From NCBI GenBank assembly GCA_028456385.1, contig JALNQF010000668.1:1-17435 (forward strand): 17,435 nucleotides of DNA, written 5' to 3'. Position numbers and translations under genes: made by a program. The notes below the pieces were generated by a model. That model saw nothing but the letters and a program-made list of their open reading frames with translations. It did not search any database and was not told where the DNA came from. The stretch comes from Ophiosphaerella korrae (taxonomy: Eukaryota; Ascomycota; Dothideomycetes; Pleosporales; Phaeosphaeriaceae). This document shows positions 17,030 to 17,435 of the stretch, one piece after another (within the stretch, counting starts at the first letter, position 1; every line of letters begins with the position of its first letter).

Positions 17030-17435
17030 AATAATATAAGAAGTTTAGCTACTTATTTATAGAAGAGATAGAAACACTAGTATTACTTAAGTACTAACCC
17101 TAAGACTATATAATTAAGTTATAAAAAAAAGAGATACCTTTTAGGCCTATTTACTAATTAATAGAGAGTAAATTAGTAATACTTTAAGAAAGACTTAATA
17201 GAGACCTAAAAAAAGGATATATACAAGAATCTTTATTATTAGTAAGATTTCTAATTCTCTTTATACTAAAGAAGAAGAGACTACTAAGAATATACGTAAA
17301 CTACTAAAAACTAAACAATATTATAGTAAAGGACTAATACCTACTACTAAATATAGACAAACTCTAAGATAAGCTAAGCTAAGCTAAGATTTTTATAAAG
17401 CTAGACCTAAAGGATAGATACTACTTAATAAGAAT
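17030..17435 (+). pseudogene. Reverse transcriptase of element 3, cut by the window end
   Basis: Plus-strand reading shows FRPIY.L near 17145, LNRDLKKGYIQESL, LFILKKKRLLRIYVNY.KLNNIIVKD and AKIFIKLDLKDRYYLIRI, which are the first RT blocks of gypsy elements. CVDY is YVNY here, while the catalytic Asp of KLDL is kept (17404-17406). A small AGCTA/AGCTAAGCTAAG slippage run is at 17369-17388. The YxDD block is beyond the window. Confidence 0.9.

Larger units (their letters stand above)
14600..17435 (+). mobile_element. Element 3: 5' part of a plus-strand Ty3/gypsy retrotransposon
   Basis: Plus-strand order is gag with zinc knuckle, a further gag-like Tyr-rich segment, protease and the beginning of RT; the window ends inside RT. 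Orientation is opposite to element 1 and copies A and B, so element 3 and copy B diverge from the 14160-14600 region. It is heavily RIP-mutated, with stops throughout. Whether it belongs to the same family as A/B cannot be judged, since no domain is shared within the window. Confidence 0.88.

Noticed and set aside
17369..17388. AGCTA/AGCTAAG run as a regulatory repeat in element 3
   Set aside because: It lies inside the RT reading frame and translates in register with neighbouring RT blocks; it is a local low-complexity codon run.
1..17435. Mitochondrial or bacterial AT-rich DNA
   Set aside because: No mitochondrial genes or tRNAs; all recognisable coding sequence is Ty3/gypsy, and the CpA/TpG loss with retained CpG fits nuclear RIP.

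Overview
The window looks like an AT-rich, repeat-only block from a filamentous (Pezizomycotina-type) fungal genome. TpA is everywhere, CpA and TpG are rare, many CpG sites survive, and ATG is almost absent. This is the footprint expected from repeat-induced point mutation (RIP; C to T at CpA on both strands). I find no intact protein gene, no rRNA or tRNA gene and no CRISPR array. All recognisable coding sequence is decayed Ty3/gypsy LTR-retrotransposon sequence. It is readable through many in-frame stops because the codon order of gag, protease, reverse transcriptase (RT), RNase H, integrase and chromodomain is still visible.

Layout: (1) Positions 1-8732 hold one near-complete element ('element 1') coded on the minus strand. 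It has a 272-bp LTR at the window start, a 228-bp LTR at 8505-8732, a polypurine tract beside the 3' LTR, a very long gag region, then protease, RT, RNase H, integrase and a chromodomain (a chromovirus). A tandem-repeat segment follows downstream of pol. (2) 8733-9042 is an unassigned flank. (3) 9043-11245 ('copy A') and 11246 to about 14160 ('copy B') are two 5'-truncated minus-strand copies of a second chromovirus family. Each keeps its 3' LTR of about 180 bp, chromodomain and integrase core. B also keeps the integrase zinc finger and RNase H. They are collinear at an offset of 2224-2225 bp. (4) 14160-14600 holds a 14-bp tandem repeat with a palindromic core and the probable LTR or leader of a third element. 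(5) About 14600-17435 is the 5' part of 'element 3' on the plus strand: gag with a zinc knuckle, protease, and the start of RT, cut by the window end.

The arrangement suggests nested insertion: B's LTR interrupts A's integrase, and element 3 (or its LTR) meets B inside RNase H. Such nests are typical of heterochromatic fungal repeat islands, and chromodomain integrases are thought to direct insertion there.

The least expected signal is on the opposite strand of copies A and B. Between the 3' LTR and the chromodomain there is a degraded plus-strand reading frame. It has six Tyr codons at the spacing of a fungal Zn2Cys6 cluster (C-x2-C-x6-C-x9-C-x2-C-x6-C, with Cys codons changed to Tyr). A Lys/Glu/Leu/Ala-rich segment and a shared stop codon follow. 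The distance from the motif to the stop is the same 502 bp in both copies. This would be an antisense accessory gene carried by the retrotransposon, now dead in both copies.
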